From Mesorhizobium wenxiniae (GTDB taxonomy: Bacteria > Pseudomonadota > Alphaproteobacteria > Rhizobiales > Rhizobiaceae): a stretch of 64,000 bases of DNA. Location: assembly GCF_002284535.1 (NCBI RefSeq), contig NZ_NPKH01000024.1:1-64000 (forward strand). The letters run 5' to 3'. A model generated the notes under the pieces. The model was given only the letters and a program-made list of their open reading frames with translations, made no database searches and was not told the DNA's origin. The translations under genes were made by a program, and so were the position numbers. Positions 25,535 through 34,990 of this stretch are shown here, piece after piece; within the stretch, counting starts at the first letter, position 1, and every line of letters starts with the position of its first letter.

Positions 25535-26254
25535 CTATGCCGCGGAATTTGCTTCCGCGGCGACGCGCAGCCAGAGCGCGTTTTCGCCTAATGTGCCGAC
25601 CATGCTCGCGTGCGCGGTGCGCTCTGCGGCGGTCAGGCGAGAAGGCAGTGCAATCGGGCGCGCGCCGATGCTGATATCGATATCGTCGACGTTTCTCCTG
25701 CCGGCGGCCGGCGCCGTGGCGCTGTCGAGGATGAGCGCCGCCTGCTTGCCGCCGATGAGCTCGATATAGACTTCGGCCAGCAATTCGGAATCGAGCAGCG
25801 CGCCGTGCTTGGTGCGACGGGCATTGTCGATGCCGTAGCGCCGGCACAGCGCGTCAAGCGAATTGGGTCCCATCGGATGCTTGCGGCGCGCCAGCGCCAG
25901 GGTGTCGACGACAAGTCCGGGGTCAACGAGCGGATGGCCAAGCCGGCCGAATTCGACATTGAGAAAAGCGATATCGAAAGTCGCATTGTGGGCGACCAGT
26001 TTGGCGCCGTCGATGAAGGCAAGAAACTCCTCGGCGATGTCGCTGAAGGTCGGCTTTCCCATGAGATCGGCGGCGCTGATGCCATGAACGGCCTGCGCCT
26101 CCGCATGAATCGGTCGTCCTTGCGGATTGATGTAATGGTGGAAGGTGCGGCCGGTCGGGAACCGATTGACCAGCTCGATGCAGCCAAGCTCGATGACGCG
26201 GTCATCGCGGAAATCGAGACCGGTGGTTTCCGTGTCGAAGATGATCTCGCGCAT
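25535..26254 (-). CDS. dnaQ: DNA polymerase III epsilon subunit (3'-5' proofreading exonuclease)
   Basis: A 239-residue DEDD exonuclease. Exo I IFDTETTGL, Exo II AHNATFDIAFLNVE and Exo III (HGALLDSELLAEVY, His and Asp) are all present. It provides proofreading in the replicative polymerase core. It lies downstream of coaE on the same strand (85-bp gap) in the coaE-dnaQ-secB order typical of alphaproteobacteria. The C-terminal tail (about 180-239) would contact the polymerase alpha subunit. Confidence 0.95.
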   Translation of the reverse strand: MREIIFDTETTGLDFRDDRVIELGCIELVNRFPTGRTFHHYINPQGRPIHAEAQAVHGISAADLMGKPTFSDIAEEFLAFIDGAKLVAHNATFDIAFLNVEFGRLGHPLVDPGLVVDTLALARRKHPMGPNSLDALCRRYGIDNARRTKHGALLDSELLAEVYIELIGGKQAALILDSATAPAAGRRNVDDIDISIGARPIALPSRLTAAERTAHASMVGTLGENALWLRVAAEANSAA

Positions 26255-26339
26255 CGAATCATTCCGTTGGGTCCGGCGTTATTCCAGCCGAATCGTTATG
26301 GGAACAAATTGGCAACATATTCCGCCCGATGCAAGCGCG

Positions 26340-26942
26340 TTAAGCAGGCTTGCCGGCCTTATCCCCCACCAGTTCGGCAACGATCGCATTGACCGCCGCG
26401 CGCGCCGCATCGAAGCCCTGTCCAGTGTCGATGATGAAATCGGCGCGCTTGCGCTTTTCGGCGTCGGGAACCTGCCTGGCCAGGATCGACGCCAGCATCT
26501 TTTGGCTCATGCCCGGCCGCGCCAGCACGCGGGCGCGCTGGATTTCGGCCGAGGCGGTGACGACCACTACCTTGTCGACGCGGTCGCGGCCACCGGTTTC
26601 GAACAGCAGCGGGACGTCGAGAACGACAAGCGGCGCGCTGGCGGCACGGTTCCGGGCCAGGAAGGCGGCGGCGTCGGCGCGGACCAGCGGGTGGATGATC
26701 GCTTCCAGCCGTTTCAAGGCTGCGGCATCGCCGAGCACCCGCTCGGCCAGCTTCGTGCGATCGACCGACCCGGATTTTGTGGTTCCGGGAAAAGCCGCCT
26801 CCACCAGCGGAGCCGCCTTGCCGGCGTAGAGGCGATGCACAGCCTCGTCCGAATCGTGGACGGGCACCCCGGCTTCGGCAAACATCCTGGCCGTAGTCGA
26901 CTTGCCCATGCCGATCGATCCGGTGAGGCCGAGCACGATCAT
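26340..26942 (-). CDS. coaE: dephospho-CoA kinase
   Basis: About 200 residues. The P-loop is LTGSIGMGKST, followed by the CoaE motifs VPVHDSDEAVHRLYAG and PLVVLDVPLLFETGGRDRVDKVVVVTA. It catalyses the last step of CoA synthesis. The ATG at 26942 has AGGAG 8 nt upstream; the alternative GTG at 26951 overlaps that site. It is 11 bp downstream of aroE, in the maf-aroE-coaE unit. Confidence 0.95.
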   Translation of the reverse strand: MIVLGLTGSIGMGKSTTARMFAEAGVPVHDSDEAVHRLYAGKAAPLVEAAFPGTTKSGSVDRTKLAERVLGDAAALKRLEAIIHPLVRADAAAFLARNRAASAPLVVLDVPLLFETGGRDRVDKVVVVTASAEIQRARVLARPGMSQKMLASILARQVPDAEKRKRADFIIDTGQGFDAARAAVNAIVAELVGDKAGKPA

Positions 26943-26953
26943 GCCTTTCACTC

Positions 26954-27802
26954 CTAAGTCATTCCTTGGGCACCGAGATCGGCGACGATCATCTGCCGCA
27001 ATTCGGCAGTGACCTCCGGCCTGATGCCGAACCAGCGCTCGAAGCCGGGCACCGCCTGGTGCAGCAGCATGCCGAGGCCGTCTACGGTCTTCAGGCCCCG
27101 CGCTTTGGCTGCGGCCAGCAACGGCGTTTCCAGCGGCACATAGACAATGTCGGTGACGATGGCATGGTCCGGCAGCCTGCGGGGATCGGCGGACAGGCCT
27201 CCATGGCCATGCATGCCGAGCGCTGACGTGTTGACCAGCAGGCCGGCATCGGCAAGCAACTCGCCGGTCGCGTGCGTGCCATGGGCCGAGACGCCGGCGC
27301 CGAAGCGGTGGCGCAATTCCTCGGCTCGGGCGAGCGTTCGGTTGACGATGCGGATGTCACTGATGCCGCGTTCCATCAACGCATGGATGACCGCGCGGGC
27401 GGCGCCGCCGGCACCGAGCACCACGGCCGGGCTATTTGCGGCCCAGCCCGGCGCATGCCCGTCGAGATTGGCGGCAAAGCCATGGGCGTCGGTGTTGCTG
27501 CCGCACAGACTTCCGCCCTCGGACCACAGCGTGTTGACGGCACCGATCTGTTCGGCCGCATCGTCGCGGCGCGTCGCCAGCGCGAAGGCGGCCTCCTTGT
27601 GCGGGATGGTGACGTTGCCGCCACGGTAGCCAGTCGCCTCGAGCGTTCTCACGAATTCGGCAAAAGCCTCCGGCGCGACGTCGATGGCCCGGTAGCTGCC
27701 GTCGATACCGTATTTCGCCAGCCAATAGGAGTGGATCTTCGGCGACCGGGAATGCGCGACCGGGTGGCCGATGACGAATGCCTTTTTCGCAGCCTCAGCC
27801 AT
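26954..27802 (-). CDS. aroE: shikimate dehydrogenase
   Basis: About 282 residues. The substrate motif HPVAHSRSPKIH, the catalytic Lys in NVTIPHKEAAF, the Asp in SNTDAHGF and the NADP fold VVLGAGGAARAVIHAL with NRT following identify AroE. It reduces 3-dehydroshikimate in aromatic amino acid synthesis. The ATG at 27802 overlaps the end of maf by 8 bp; a further upstream start at 27820 is less likely. Confidence 0.95.
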   Translation of the reverse strand: MAEAAKKAFVIGHPVAHSRSPKIHSYWLAKYGIDGSYRAIDVAPEAFAEFVRTLEATGYRGGNVTIPHKEAAFALATRRDDAAEQIGAVNTLWSEGGSLCGSNTDAHGFAANLDGHAPGWAANSPAVVLGAGGAARAVIHALMERGISDIRIVNRTLARAEELRHRFGAGVSAHGTHATGELLADAGLLVNTSALGMHGHGGLSADPRRLPDHAIVTDIVYVPLETPLLAAAKARGLKTVDGLGMLLHQAVPGFERWFGIRPEVTAELRQMIVADLGAQGMT

Positions 27803-28394
27803 CGATGGCGCCGAGGTCACGCAGCTTGGCCAGAGCGGGCAGAAGCGGCAGGCCGACGATGGTGAAGTAGTCGCCTTCTATTCTTTCGAACAGCTGGATG
27901 CCTTCGCCTTCGATCTGGTAGGCGCCGACGCTGGACAGCGCCTTGGCGCCGACCCGCGCCAGATGGCGGCCGATGAAGGCCGCATCGAGCTTTCGCATGG
28001 TCAGGCTGGCAATGCCGACATGCCGCCACAGAACCGCACTGTTGCGGGCCAGCACCACGGCGCTGTTGAGCTGGTGGGTCTTTCCCGACAGCGCCAAGAG
28101 ATGGCGGCGCGCGCCTTCCATGTCGACCGGCTTGTGGAACAGTTCGTCGCCGAGCGACAGCGTCTGGTCGCAGCCAAGCACCAGGGCGCCGGGCTTTCGC
28201 TCGCTGACCTCGGTGGCCTTGGCCTCGGCAAGCACCAAGGCGACGTCTTCAGGCGAGATACCGCTGTCTTTCAGTGGCGCCTCAAGCGCGCGCTCGTCGA
28301 CTTCCGCCGGAACCGCCTCGACCGCCACGCCGGCATTGACAAGCAGCGCCTTGCGGAACGGGCTGCCCGAGGCAAGGATGATTTTTTCGGCCAT
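27795..28394 (-). CDS. maf: Maf-like nucleotide pyrophosphatase
   Basis: A 199-residue protein starting IILASGSPFRKALL (the Maf signature), with VDERAL, LVLGCDQTLSL and GAYQIEGEGIQLFERIEGDYFTIVGLPLLPAL. Maf proteins hydrolyse non-canonical or modified NTPs and inhibit septum formation when overproduced. The gene overlaps aroE and begins the maf-aroE-coaE run. Confidence 0.94.
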   Translation of the reverse strand: MAEKIILASGSPFRKALLVNAGVAVEAVPAEVDERALEAPLKDSGISPEDVALVLAEAKATEVSERKPGALVLGCDQTLSLGDELFHKPVDMEGARRHLLALSGKTHQLNSAVVLARNSAVLWRHVGIASLTMRKLDAAFIGRHLARVGAKALSSVGAYQIEGEGIQLFERIEGDYFTIVGLPLLPALAKLRDLGAIDG

Positions 28395-28436
28395 TTTTTA
28401 TCGCCCGATTCCTGACGCTCACTAGAGTGTGTCGAG

Positions 28437-28554
28437 ATTCAGGTCAGGCCGAGTCGAAAATGGTGGCTTCCGAGAACCGGAGCGGAGCGTACTTTTCGTA
28501 CGTGAGCACCGGAAGCGCAGGAAGCCGCCGTTTGCAGGCCGGCATCACCTGAAT
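28437..28554. repeat. 118-bp palindromic intergenic element
   Basis: Its ends ATTCAGGT and ACCTGAAT are exact inverted copies. GGCTTCC...GGAAGCC forms an inner pair, and the centre is GTACTTTTCGTAC, so the element is symmetrical about position 28495. It fills the gap between the ppsR and maf genes. Confidence 0.8.
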
Positions 28555-28564
28555 ATCACACGCC

Positions 28565-29386
28565 CTAGCGCGTCTTGCCGCGCAGGGCAACGATAGCCGC
28601 CGCCGTCTCTTCAATCGAGCGGCGGCTGACGTCGATCATCGGCCAGCCATGCCGGGTGCAGATCTGGCGGGCATAGGCGAGCTCTTCGGCGATCGCGGCG
28701 CGGTCGACATAGTCGGTCGGCTCGTAGGCGCTGGTGTTGCCGAGGATGCGGTTCTGGCGGACCTGAGAGATGCGCTCGGCGGTGGCGATCAGCCCGACGA
28801 TCAGCGGTTTCGTGGCGTTGACCAGGCTTTCCGGTACCGGCACGCCCAGCACGATCGGGATGTTGGCGGTCTTGATGCCCCGATTGGCGAGATAGATGCT
28901 GGTCGGCGTCTTCGAGGTGCGCGAAATGCCAACGAGCACGATGTCGGCGTCGTCCATATTGGCGGGCAGCTGGCCGTCGTCATGCTCCATGGTGAAATTG
29001 AGCGCGTCGATGCGGCGAAAATATTCGGCGTCGAGAACATGCTGGGCGCCGACGCGGCGGCCGGCCGGCGTGCCGAGATAGGATTGGAACACAGTCAGCA
29101 CCGGTTCCAGCACGGAGACGCAAGGCAGGCCCATGGCGGCGCAGCGTTCGTCGATACCGCGGGCGAGCTTTTGGTCGACGACCGTATAGAGGATGATGCC
29201 CGGCTCCTCCTCGATGTCCTCGAACACTTTCGTCACCTGCTTTTCGGTGCGGATGAGCGGGTAGATATGCTCGATGGCGCGCGCATCCTTATATTGCGCG
29301 GAGGCCGCGCGGCCGGCCGCCAGCAGCGTTTCACCGGTGGCATCGGAAATCAGGTGAAGGTGAAAGAAGCTCTGGGGTTTGTTCAC
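28565..29386 (-). CDS. ppsR: pyruvate,phosphate dikinase / PEP synthase regulatory protein
   Basis: About 273 residues of the DUF299 family: FFHLHLISDATGETL at the start, NFTMEHDDGQ, the P-loop-like VGISRTSKTPTSIYLANRG and a C-terminal RQICTRHGWPMIDVSRRSIEETAAAI. The family acts as an ADP-dependent kinase and Pi-dependent pyrophosphorylase on a regulatory Thr of the dikinase. The start is GTG at 29386 (VNKPQSFFH); the longer frame upstream runs into the putative replication origin. It is divergent from hemE across that origin. Confidence 0.92.
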   Translation of the reverse strand: MNKPQSFFHLHLISDATGETLLAAGRAASAQYKDARAIEHIYPLIRTEKQVTKVFEDIEEEPGIILYTVVDQKLARGIDERCAAMGLPCVSVLEPVLTVFQSYLGTPAGRRVGAQHVLDAEYFRRIDALNFTMEHDDGQLPANMDDADIVLVGISRTSKTPTSIYLANRGIKTANIPIVLGVPVPESLVNATKPLIVGLIATAERISQVRQNRILGNTSAYEPTDYVDRAAIAEELAYARQICTRHGWPMIDVSRRSIEETAAAIVALRGKTR

Positions 29387-29413
29387 AGGGGTTCGTTCCA
29401 AGCTGTGGGCCGA

Positions 29414-29422
29414 TGTGGATAA
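29414..29422 (-). promoter_or_regulatory. DnaA box (exact)
   Basis: TGTGGATAA is the reverse complement of the consensus TTATCCACA. Confidence 0.75.
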
Positions 29423-29472
29423 GGTCGGTCGGAAAGATCGGCCGGTCGGAGGCGACTGTATCAGATGCCAGT

Positions 29473-29481
29473 TTGTCCACA
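29473..29481 (+). promoter_or_regulatory. DnaA box (one mismatch)
   Basis: TTGTCCACA differs from TTATCCACA at position 3. Confidence 0.6.
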
Positions 29482-29549
29482 ATTCGATGCGCTGTCGGCT
29501 TCGTCGGGCGGCTGGGACAAGTTCGGGGACGGGCTTTTTTGACTCTGCC

Positions 29550-29558
29550 TCATCCACA
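29550..29558 (+). promoter_or_regulatory. DnaA box (one mismatch)
   Basis: TCATCCACA differs from TTATCCACA at position 2. Confidence 0.6.
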
Positions 29559-29787
29559 GGCCGGTTTTCTTTGCGCGCCCATAACGCATTGACCTAAATC
29601 CGAAATTTCCAACTGTCCCCAATCCCCTCCTACCCGGCAGAAGAAGCACGCGACAATATGCTGGCTGGCGTTTTCCGGGGCAAAGCGGGACAGGAGACAA
29701 CCACCGATACCAACAGACTCTTAGAATCATAAGATTCCTAGAAATAGAAGATTTAATTATAGAGAAGCTTGGAGAGGCGAGCGCTGA

Positions 29788-30816
29788 ATGCCCGAAAACC
29801 GGATCATGCTGGACGTGTTGAAGGGCAAGGCTGCGTTTCCGCCGCCGCTCTGGATGATGCGCCAGGCCGGCCGCTATTTGCCGGAATATCGGGAGACACG
29901 CAGGCGGGCCGGATCGTTCCTCGATCTTTGCTACGATCCCGATCTTGCTGTGGAGGTAACGCTGCAGCCGATAGAACGCTTTGGCTTCGATGCATCGATC
30001 CTGTTTTCCGACATTCTGGTCGTGCCGCATGCGCTGGGCCGCGACGTGCGTTTCGAGGAGGGACGCGGGCCGCTGTTGGCGCCGATCTCGGCGGCGGAGA
30101 TTGCGGCTCTCGACGGCGAAACGTTTCACGTGAATCTCGAACCGGTCTACGAGACGGTCAGACGGCTGCGGACAAAACTGCCTGATGAAACGACGCTGAT
30201 CGGCTTCTGCGGCGCGCCGTGGACGGTGGCGACCTATATGATCGCCGGCCACGGCACCTCAGACCAGGCGCCGGCGCGGCTGTTCGCCTATCGCGAGCCG
30301 GCGGCTTTCCTGCATCTGCTGAACGTACTTGTCGATTACTCGGCCGCCTATCTCATCCGCCAGATCGAAGCAGGCGCCGATGTGGTGCAGGTTTTTGACT
30401 CGTGGTCCGGCGTGCTCGACGAAGTGTCTTTCGAGGCCTTTTGTGTCGGGCCGATGGCGGAGATCGTCAGGCAGGTACGGGCCGTGCATCCCAACGTTCC
30501 GATCATCGGGTTTCCCAAGGGCGCCGGCGCCCACTACCGGAGCTATCGCCAGAAGACCGGCGTGACGGGGCTGGGGCTCGACTGGACCGTGCCGTTGACG
30601 ACGGCAAAGGAACTGCAGCGCGACGGCGCCGTACAGGGCAATCTCGATCCGTTACGGCTGGTGGCCGGCGGCAAGGCTCTAGCCGACGGCGTCGACGCTA
30701 TCTTGAAAGCACTGGGCGATGGACCGCTGATCTTCAATCTCGGGCACGGCATCACGCCGGAAACGCCGATCGCGCATGTCGAGGCGATGGTGAAACTGGT
30801 GCGGAGCGCATCATGA
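29788..30816 (+). CDS. hemE: uroporphyrinogen decarboxylase
   Basis: A 342-residue enzyme with the N-terminal signature PLWMMRQAGRYLPEYRETR and the catalytic Asp region FDASILFSDILVVPHALG. GFCGAPWTVATYMIAG, QVFDSWSGVL and FNLGHGITPETP follow. It decarboxylates the four acetates of uroporphyrinogen III to give coproporphyrinogen III. GGAGAGG lies 10 bp upstream of the ATG. It heads the hemE-hemJ unit and flanks the putative oriC. Confidence 0.97.
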   Translation: MPENRIMLDVLKGKAAFPPPLWMMRQAGRYLPEYRETRRRAGSFLDLCYDPDLAVEVTLQPIERFGFDASILFSDILVVPHALGRDVRFEEGRGPLLAPISAAEIAALDGETFHVNLEPVYETVRRLRTKLPDETTLIGFCGAPWTVATYMIAGHGTSDQAPARLFAYREPAAFLHLLNVLVDYSAAYLIRQIEAGADVVQVFDSWSGVLDEVSFEAFCVGPMAEIVRQVRAVHPNVPIIGFPKGAGAHYRSYRQKTGVTGLGLDWTVPLTTAKELQRDGAVQGNLDPLRLVAGGKALADGVDAILKALGDGPLIFNLGHGITPETPIAHVEAMVKLVRSAS

Positions 30817-31355
30817 CGATGATGGGGAATAGCACCGCGGAAGGTGGTGCTGGCGCAATGCGCCGCGCGGCGATAGCGATTGCGGTTTTCCTCTTGTTAG
30901 CTGGGCTTCTGTTCCTGTTTGGGCCAGATGATTTCTATCCCTGGGCAAAGGCGATCCATGTCATTGCCGTCATCTCCTGGGTGGCGGGCATGCTCTATCT
31001 GCCGCGGCTGCTGGTTTATCATGCCGATGCGGAGAAAGGCTCCGTCCAGTCGGAAACCTTCAAGGTGATGGAGCGCCGGCTGCTGCGCGGCATCATCAAT
31101 CCGGCCATGATCATCACCTGGGTATTCGGGCTCTGGCTGGCCTGGAAAGGCTTTGGTTTTCAGGGCGGATGGCTGCATGCCAAGATCGCCGCGGTGCTCG
31201 GGCTCTCGGCCGTTCATGGCTATCTGGCCGGCGCGGTGCGCAAATTCGCCGAGGACCGCAATGAAAAACCGGCGAGGCACTGGCGGATCGTCAACGAGTT
31301 CCCCACATTACTGATGATCGTCATCGTCGTGCTGGTCATCGTGAAGCCGTTTTGA
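30813..31355 (+). CDS. hemJ: protoporphyrinogen oxidase HemJ-type membrane protein
   Basis: About 180 residues with four hydrophobic helices. The conserved His and neighbours are in WAKAIHVIAVISWVAGMLYLPRLLVYH, with further motifs VMERRLLRGIINPAMIITWVFGLWL, GWLHAKIAAVLGLSAVHGYLAG and RIVNEFPTLLMI. HemJ replaces HemG/HemY in most alphaproteobacteria, oxidising protoporphyrinogen IX in the inner membrane. The ATG overlaps the hemE stop by 4 bp. The first 27 residues are poorly conserved; a Met at residue 16 could also start translation. Confidence 0.92.
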   Translation: MTMMGNSTAEGGAGAMRRAAIAIAVFLLLAGLLFLFGPDDFYPWAKAIHVIAVISWVAGMLYLPRLLVYHADAEKGSVQSETFKVMERRLLRGIINPAMIITWVFGLWLAWKGFGFQGGWLHAKIAAVLGLSAVHGYLAGAVRKFAEDRNEKPARHWRIVNEFPTLLMIVIVVLVIVKPF

Positions 31356-31360
31356 CGCCA

Positions 31361-31408
31361 CCGCATCGACCCGAAAATCGGGATCGATTTTCGGAAAGGA
31401 CGATGCGG
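31361..31408. repeat. nested palindrome between hemJ and rho
   Basis: Outer arms CCGCATCG / CGATGCGG enclose inner arms CCGAAAATCG / CGATTTTCGG with loop GGAT. This type of hairpin recurs between rhizobial genes. No T-run follows, so it is not a standard terminator. Confidence 0.7.
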
Positions 31409-31614
31409 AACTCAAAAAGTCTTACAGCGTCCTTTGCGCGTCGAGAGAGACGCGCGGCGCTCCCAAAAGGCGGCTTGCTCTTTTAGTCGACCGACGATAA
31501 AAGACGGGTCTTCCTTCCCGTCATGCGCCGCCCCATTCATCGCTTCGGCCGCGCCCGGCATTTGTCGCATCCCGCCGATATTTTCCCCATGCTTAGTCAC
31601 TCAGAGTCCGTCTA

Positions 31615-32883
<1,269 letters not shown>

Positions 32884-32908
32884 GGGGTCAGGCGAGGCAG
32901 CCCCTCAC

Positions 32909-34927
32909 CTATCCGCGCCGCAACTGCCGCTCGAGCTCCTCAGCGTCCGTTATCACCGGTAGGCAGACCTGCCCGGTGCACAGCCAGGCGCCGGGCTCGA
33001 TCGTTGGCGGCAAAACGCCGCCTGGCAGCGTCGCCAGGTTTGTCGCCGAGCCGACCGACACGATAGTGTCGACCCGGCGGGGGTCCGGATTTCGATTCGC
33101 AACCGGAACAAGCCCGGGGTTCTCTTGGTCGTCCACCAGCACCAGTTTCAACGGCTCGATCGCCAAGGCACAGGCGTTGACGATACCTGCCTGGCCATAG
33201 GCCTGATGCGCTGCACGGCCGGCCGCGTGTTCGGCGACCTTCCAGGTCTTTTCCTGTAATTCAAGATCGCCCGAAAGCGAGGACAATCGGACCATGGCCT
33301 CGATGATCTGGCCGGTGGCTGACGGGATGGCCTCGTCGACATCGCCCCTGATACGGATCGGCACGTCGGCACTGTCCGACGCGGTGAGGTAGTAGCCGGT
33401 GTTGTTCTCATCGCTATGCCATTGATCGAGCTGCGCGATGAATTGGCCAGCCAGCTCGGTGTAACGCGATGTGCCGGTAGCTTCAAACAAGGAGATCGCG
33501 GCGTTGACCATGGCGGCGTAGTCGCTCGACAGCGCCGGGAAAAGCCTCTTTGCGCCAAGCATCGAATGCGGCAAGCGACTGTCTCGACCCGCGCTGGCAA
33601 TGGCAGCGAAGGCCTGCTCCGCCGCCTCGATCCAGTCGGTCCGTTTCAGGGAACGACCGGCTTCGGCGAGAGCCGCGATGACCAGGCCGTTCCAATCGGT
33701 CAGGATTTTTCCGTCACGCCCGGGTCTGACGCGCTGCTCCCGGGCTGCTAGCATTTTTTCTTTTATGGGAATGAGCCGGTCGCGATCGGCCACGCTTTGC
33801 GTTTGCTGGGCTTCGGTCTGGTGGATGATCGGCTTGCCCTCCCAGCCATGCGGGGCGACAATCGTAAAGTGTTTGAAAAATAAAGCCGAGTCGTCGCCAA
33901 GAGCGGTTTCTATCTCATCCTTGCTCCAGGTGTAGAACAGTCCCTCCTCGCCCTCGCTGTCGGCGTCGAGGCTGGCAGCGAATGCACTGCCGTCGACGCG
34001 CATCTCGCGCAAGAGCCAGTCGATCGTCTCTTCGAGTCGTATCCGGAACAATTCGTTGCCGGTGGCGGCATAGGCCCAATTGCACAGCCGAATGAGCTGC
34101 GCGTTGTCGTAAAGCATTTTTTCGAAATGCGGCACCAGCCACTCGGCATCGGTCGAGTAGCGGCTCAACCCACCGCCGATATGGTCATAGATGCCGCCGC
34201 GCAGCATCTGCTCGAGGCTGAGTAGGACGGCGTCGCGATGGGCTGTGTGGCGATCGCGCAGCCAGGACAGCCAGAGCGTTTGCATGAACGGCGCATTGGG
34301 GAATTTGGGCGCGCCGCGCAGGCCGCCCAAATCCCTGTCGATCATGCCTTCTATGCCGTTGGCGAGTGTCGCCAGCGTGTCGCGGTCGAGCACGGCCTTG
34401 GCATGCGAGCCCGCCAGCCGCGCCTCGACGTGCGTGGTCAGCCCGTCAGCGCTTTGGTTAACGCTTTCTTTCTTCTCCCGCCACGCCTTGTCGACCGCCT
34501 CGAGTACCTGGACGAAGCCCGCACGGCCGTAGCGTGCCTCGCGCGGAAAATAGGTGCCGCCCCAGAAAGGCTTTCCGTCCGGCGTCAGAAACATGGTCAG
34601 CGGCCATCCACCCTGTTCGCCCATCGAGGACAGCGCCGCCATATAGATCTGGTCGATGTCCGGCCGCTCCTCGCGATCCACCTTGATATTGACGAAGAGA
34701 CGGTTCATGACTGCGGCAACGTCGTCATTCTCGAAGCTTTCGTGCGCCATGACATGGCACCAGTGGCAGGCGGCGTAACCGACCGAGAGCAGGATCGGCC
34801 GCTCCAGCGCCCTTGCTTCGGCGAGCGACGCCGGCGACCATGCCCGCCAATGCACAGGGTTGCCGCTATGCTGCTGCAGGTAGGGGCTGGCCTCTTCGGC
34901 AAGCAGATTTTGCGCCGGCAATGTCAC
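32909..34927 (-). CDS. thioredoxin domain-containing protein (DUF255/YyaL family)
   Basis: About 672 residues. An N-terminal thioredoxin-like domain, NLLAEEASPYLQQHSGNPVHW...LLSVGYAACHWCHVMAHESFEN with the CHWC motif, is followed by an (alpha/alpha)6-barrel like those of glycosidases and N-acylglucosamine epimerases (PLTMFLTPDGKPFWGGTYFP, LLYDNAQLIRLCNWAY, DWNGLVIAALAEAGR). The family, including human SPATA20, has no settled function. The GTG at 34927 is preferred; longer starts would overlap the divergent mnmE. It converges on rho. Confidence 0.88.
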   Translation of the reverse strand: MTLPAQNLLAEEASPYLQQHSGNPVHWRAWSPASLAEARALERPILLSVGYAACHWCHVMAHESFENDDVAAVMNRLFVNIKVDREERPDIDQIYMAALSSMGEQGGWPLTMFLTPDGKPFWGGTYFPREARYGRAGFVQVLEAVDKAWREKKESVNQSADGLTTHVEARLAGSHAKAVLDRDTLATLANGIEGMIDRDLGGLRGAPKFPNAPFMQTLWLSWLRDRHTAHRDAVLLSLEQMLRGGIYDHIGGGLSRYSTDAEWLVPHFEKMLYDNAQLIRLCNWAYAATGNELFRIRLEETIDWLLREMRVDGSAFAASLDADSEGEEGLFYTWSKDEIETALGDDSALFFKHFTIVAPHGWEGKPIIHQTEAQQTQSVADRDRLIPIKEKMLAAREQRVRPGRDGKILTDWNGLVIAALAEAGRSLKRTDWIEAAEQAFAAIASAGRDSRLPHSMLGAKRLFPALSSDYAAMVNAAISLFEATGTSRYTELAGQFIAQLDQWHSDENNTGYYLTASDSADVPIRIRGDVDEAIPSATGQIIEAMVRLSSLSGDLELQEKTWKVAEHAAGRAAHQAYGQAGIVNACALAIEPLKLVLVDDQENPGLVPVANRNPDPRRVDTIVSVGSATNLATLPGGVLPPTIEPGAWLCTGQVCLPVITDAEELERQLRRG

Positions 34928-34990
34928 GCTCGATAACTCGGCAATTGTCAATGAATAAGCGAAGCTAGGGCGGTGGTGCTGGGTCGGCAA

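Larger units (their letters stand above)
29387..29787. other. oriC: candidate chromosomal replication origin (oriC)
   Basis: A 401-bp gap between divergent ppsR and hemE. Seen: an exact DnaA box (29414-29422), two one-mismatch boxes (29473-29481, 29550-29558) and a weaker TTGTTCACA at 29379-29387. An AT-rich stretch at about 29717-29766 lies near hemE and could be the unwinding element. Known: in Caulobacter and Sinorhizobium meliloti the chromosomal origin is adjacent to hemE. The parAB genes and parS sites within 12 kb agree. Confidence 0.8.
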
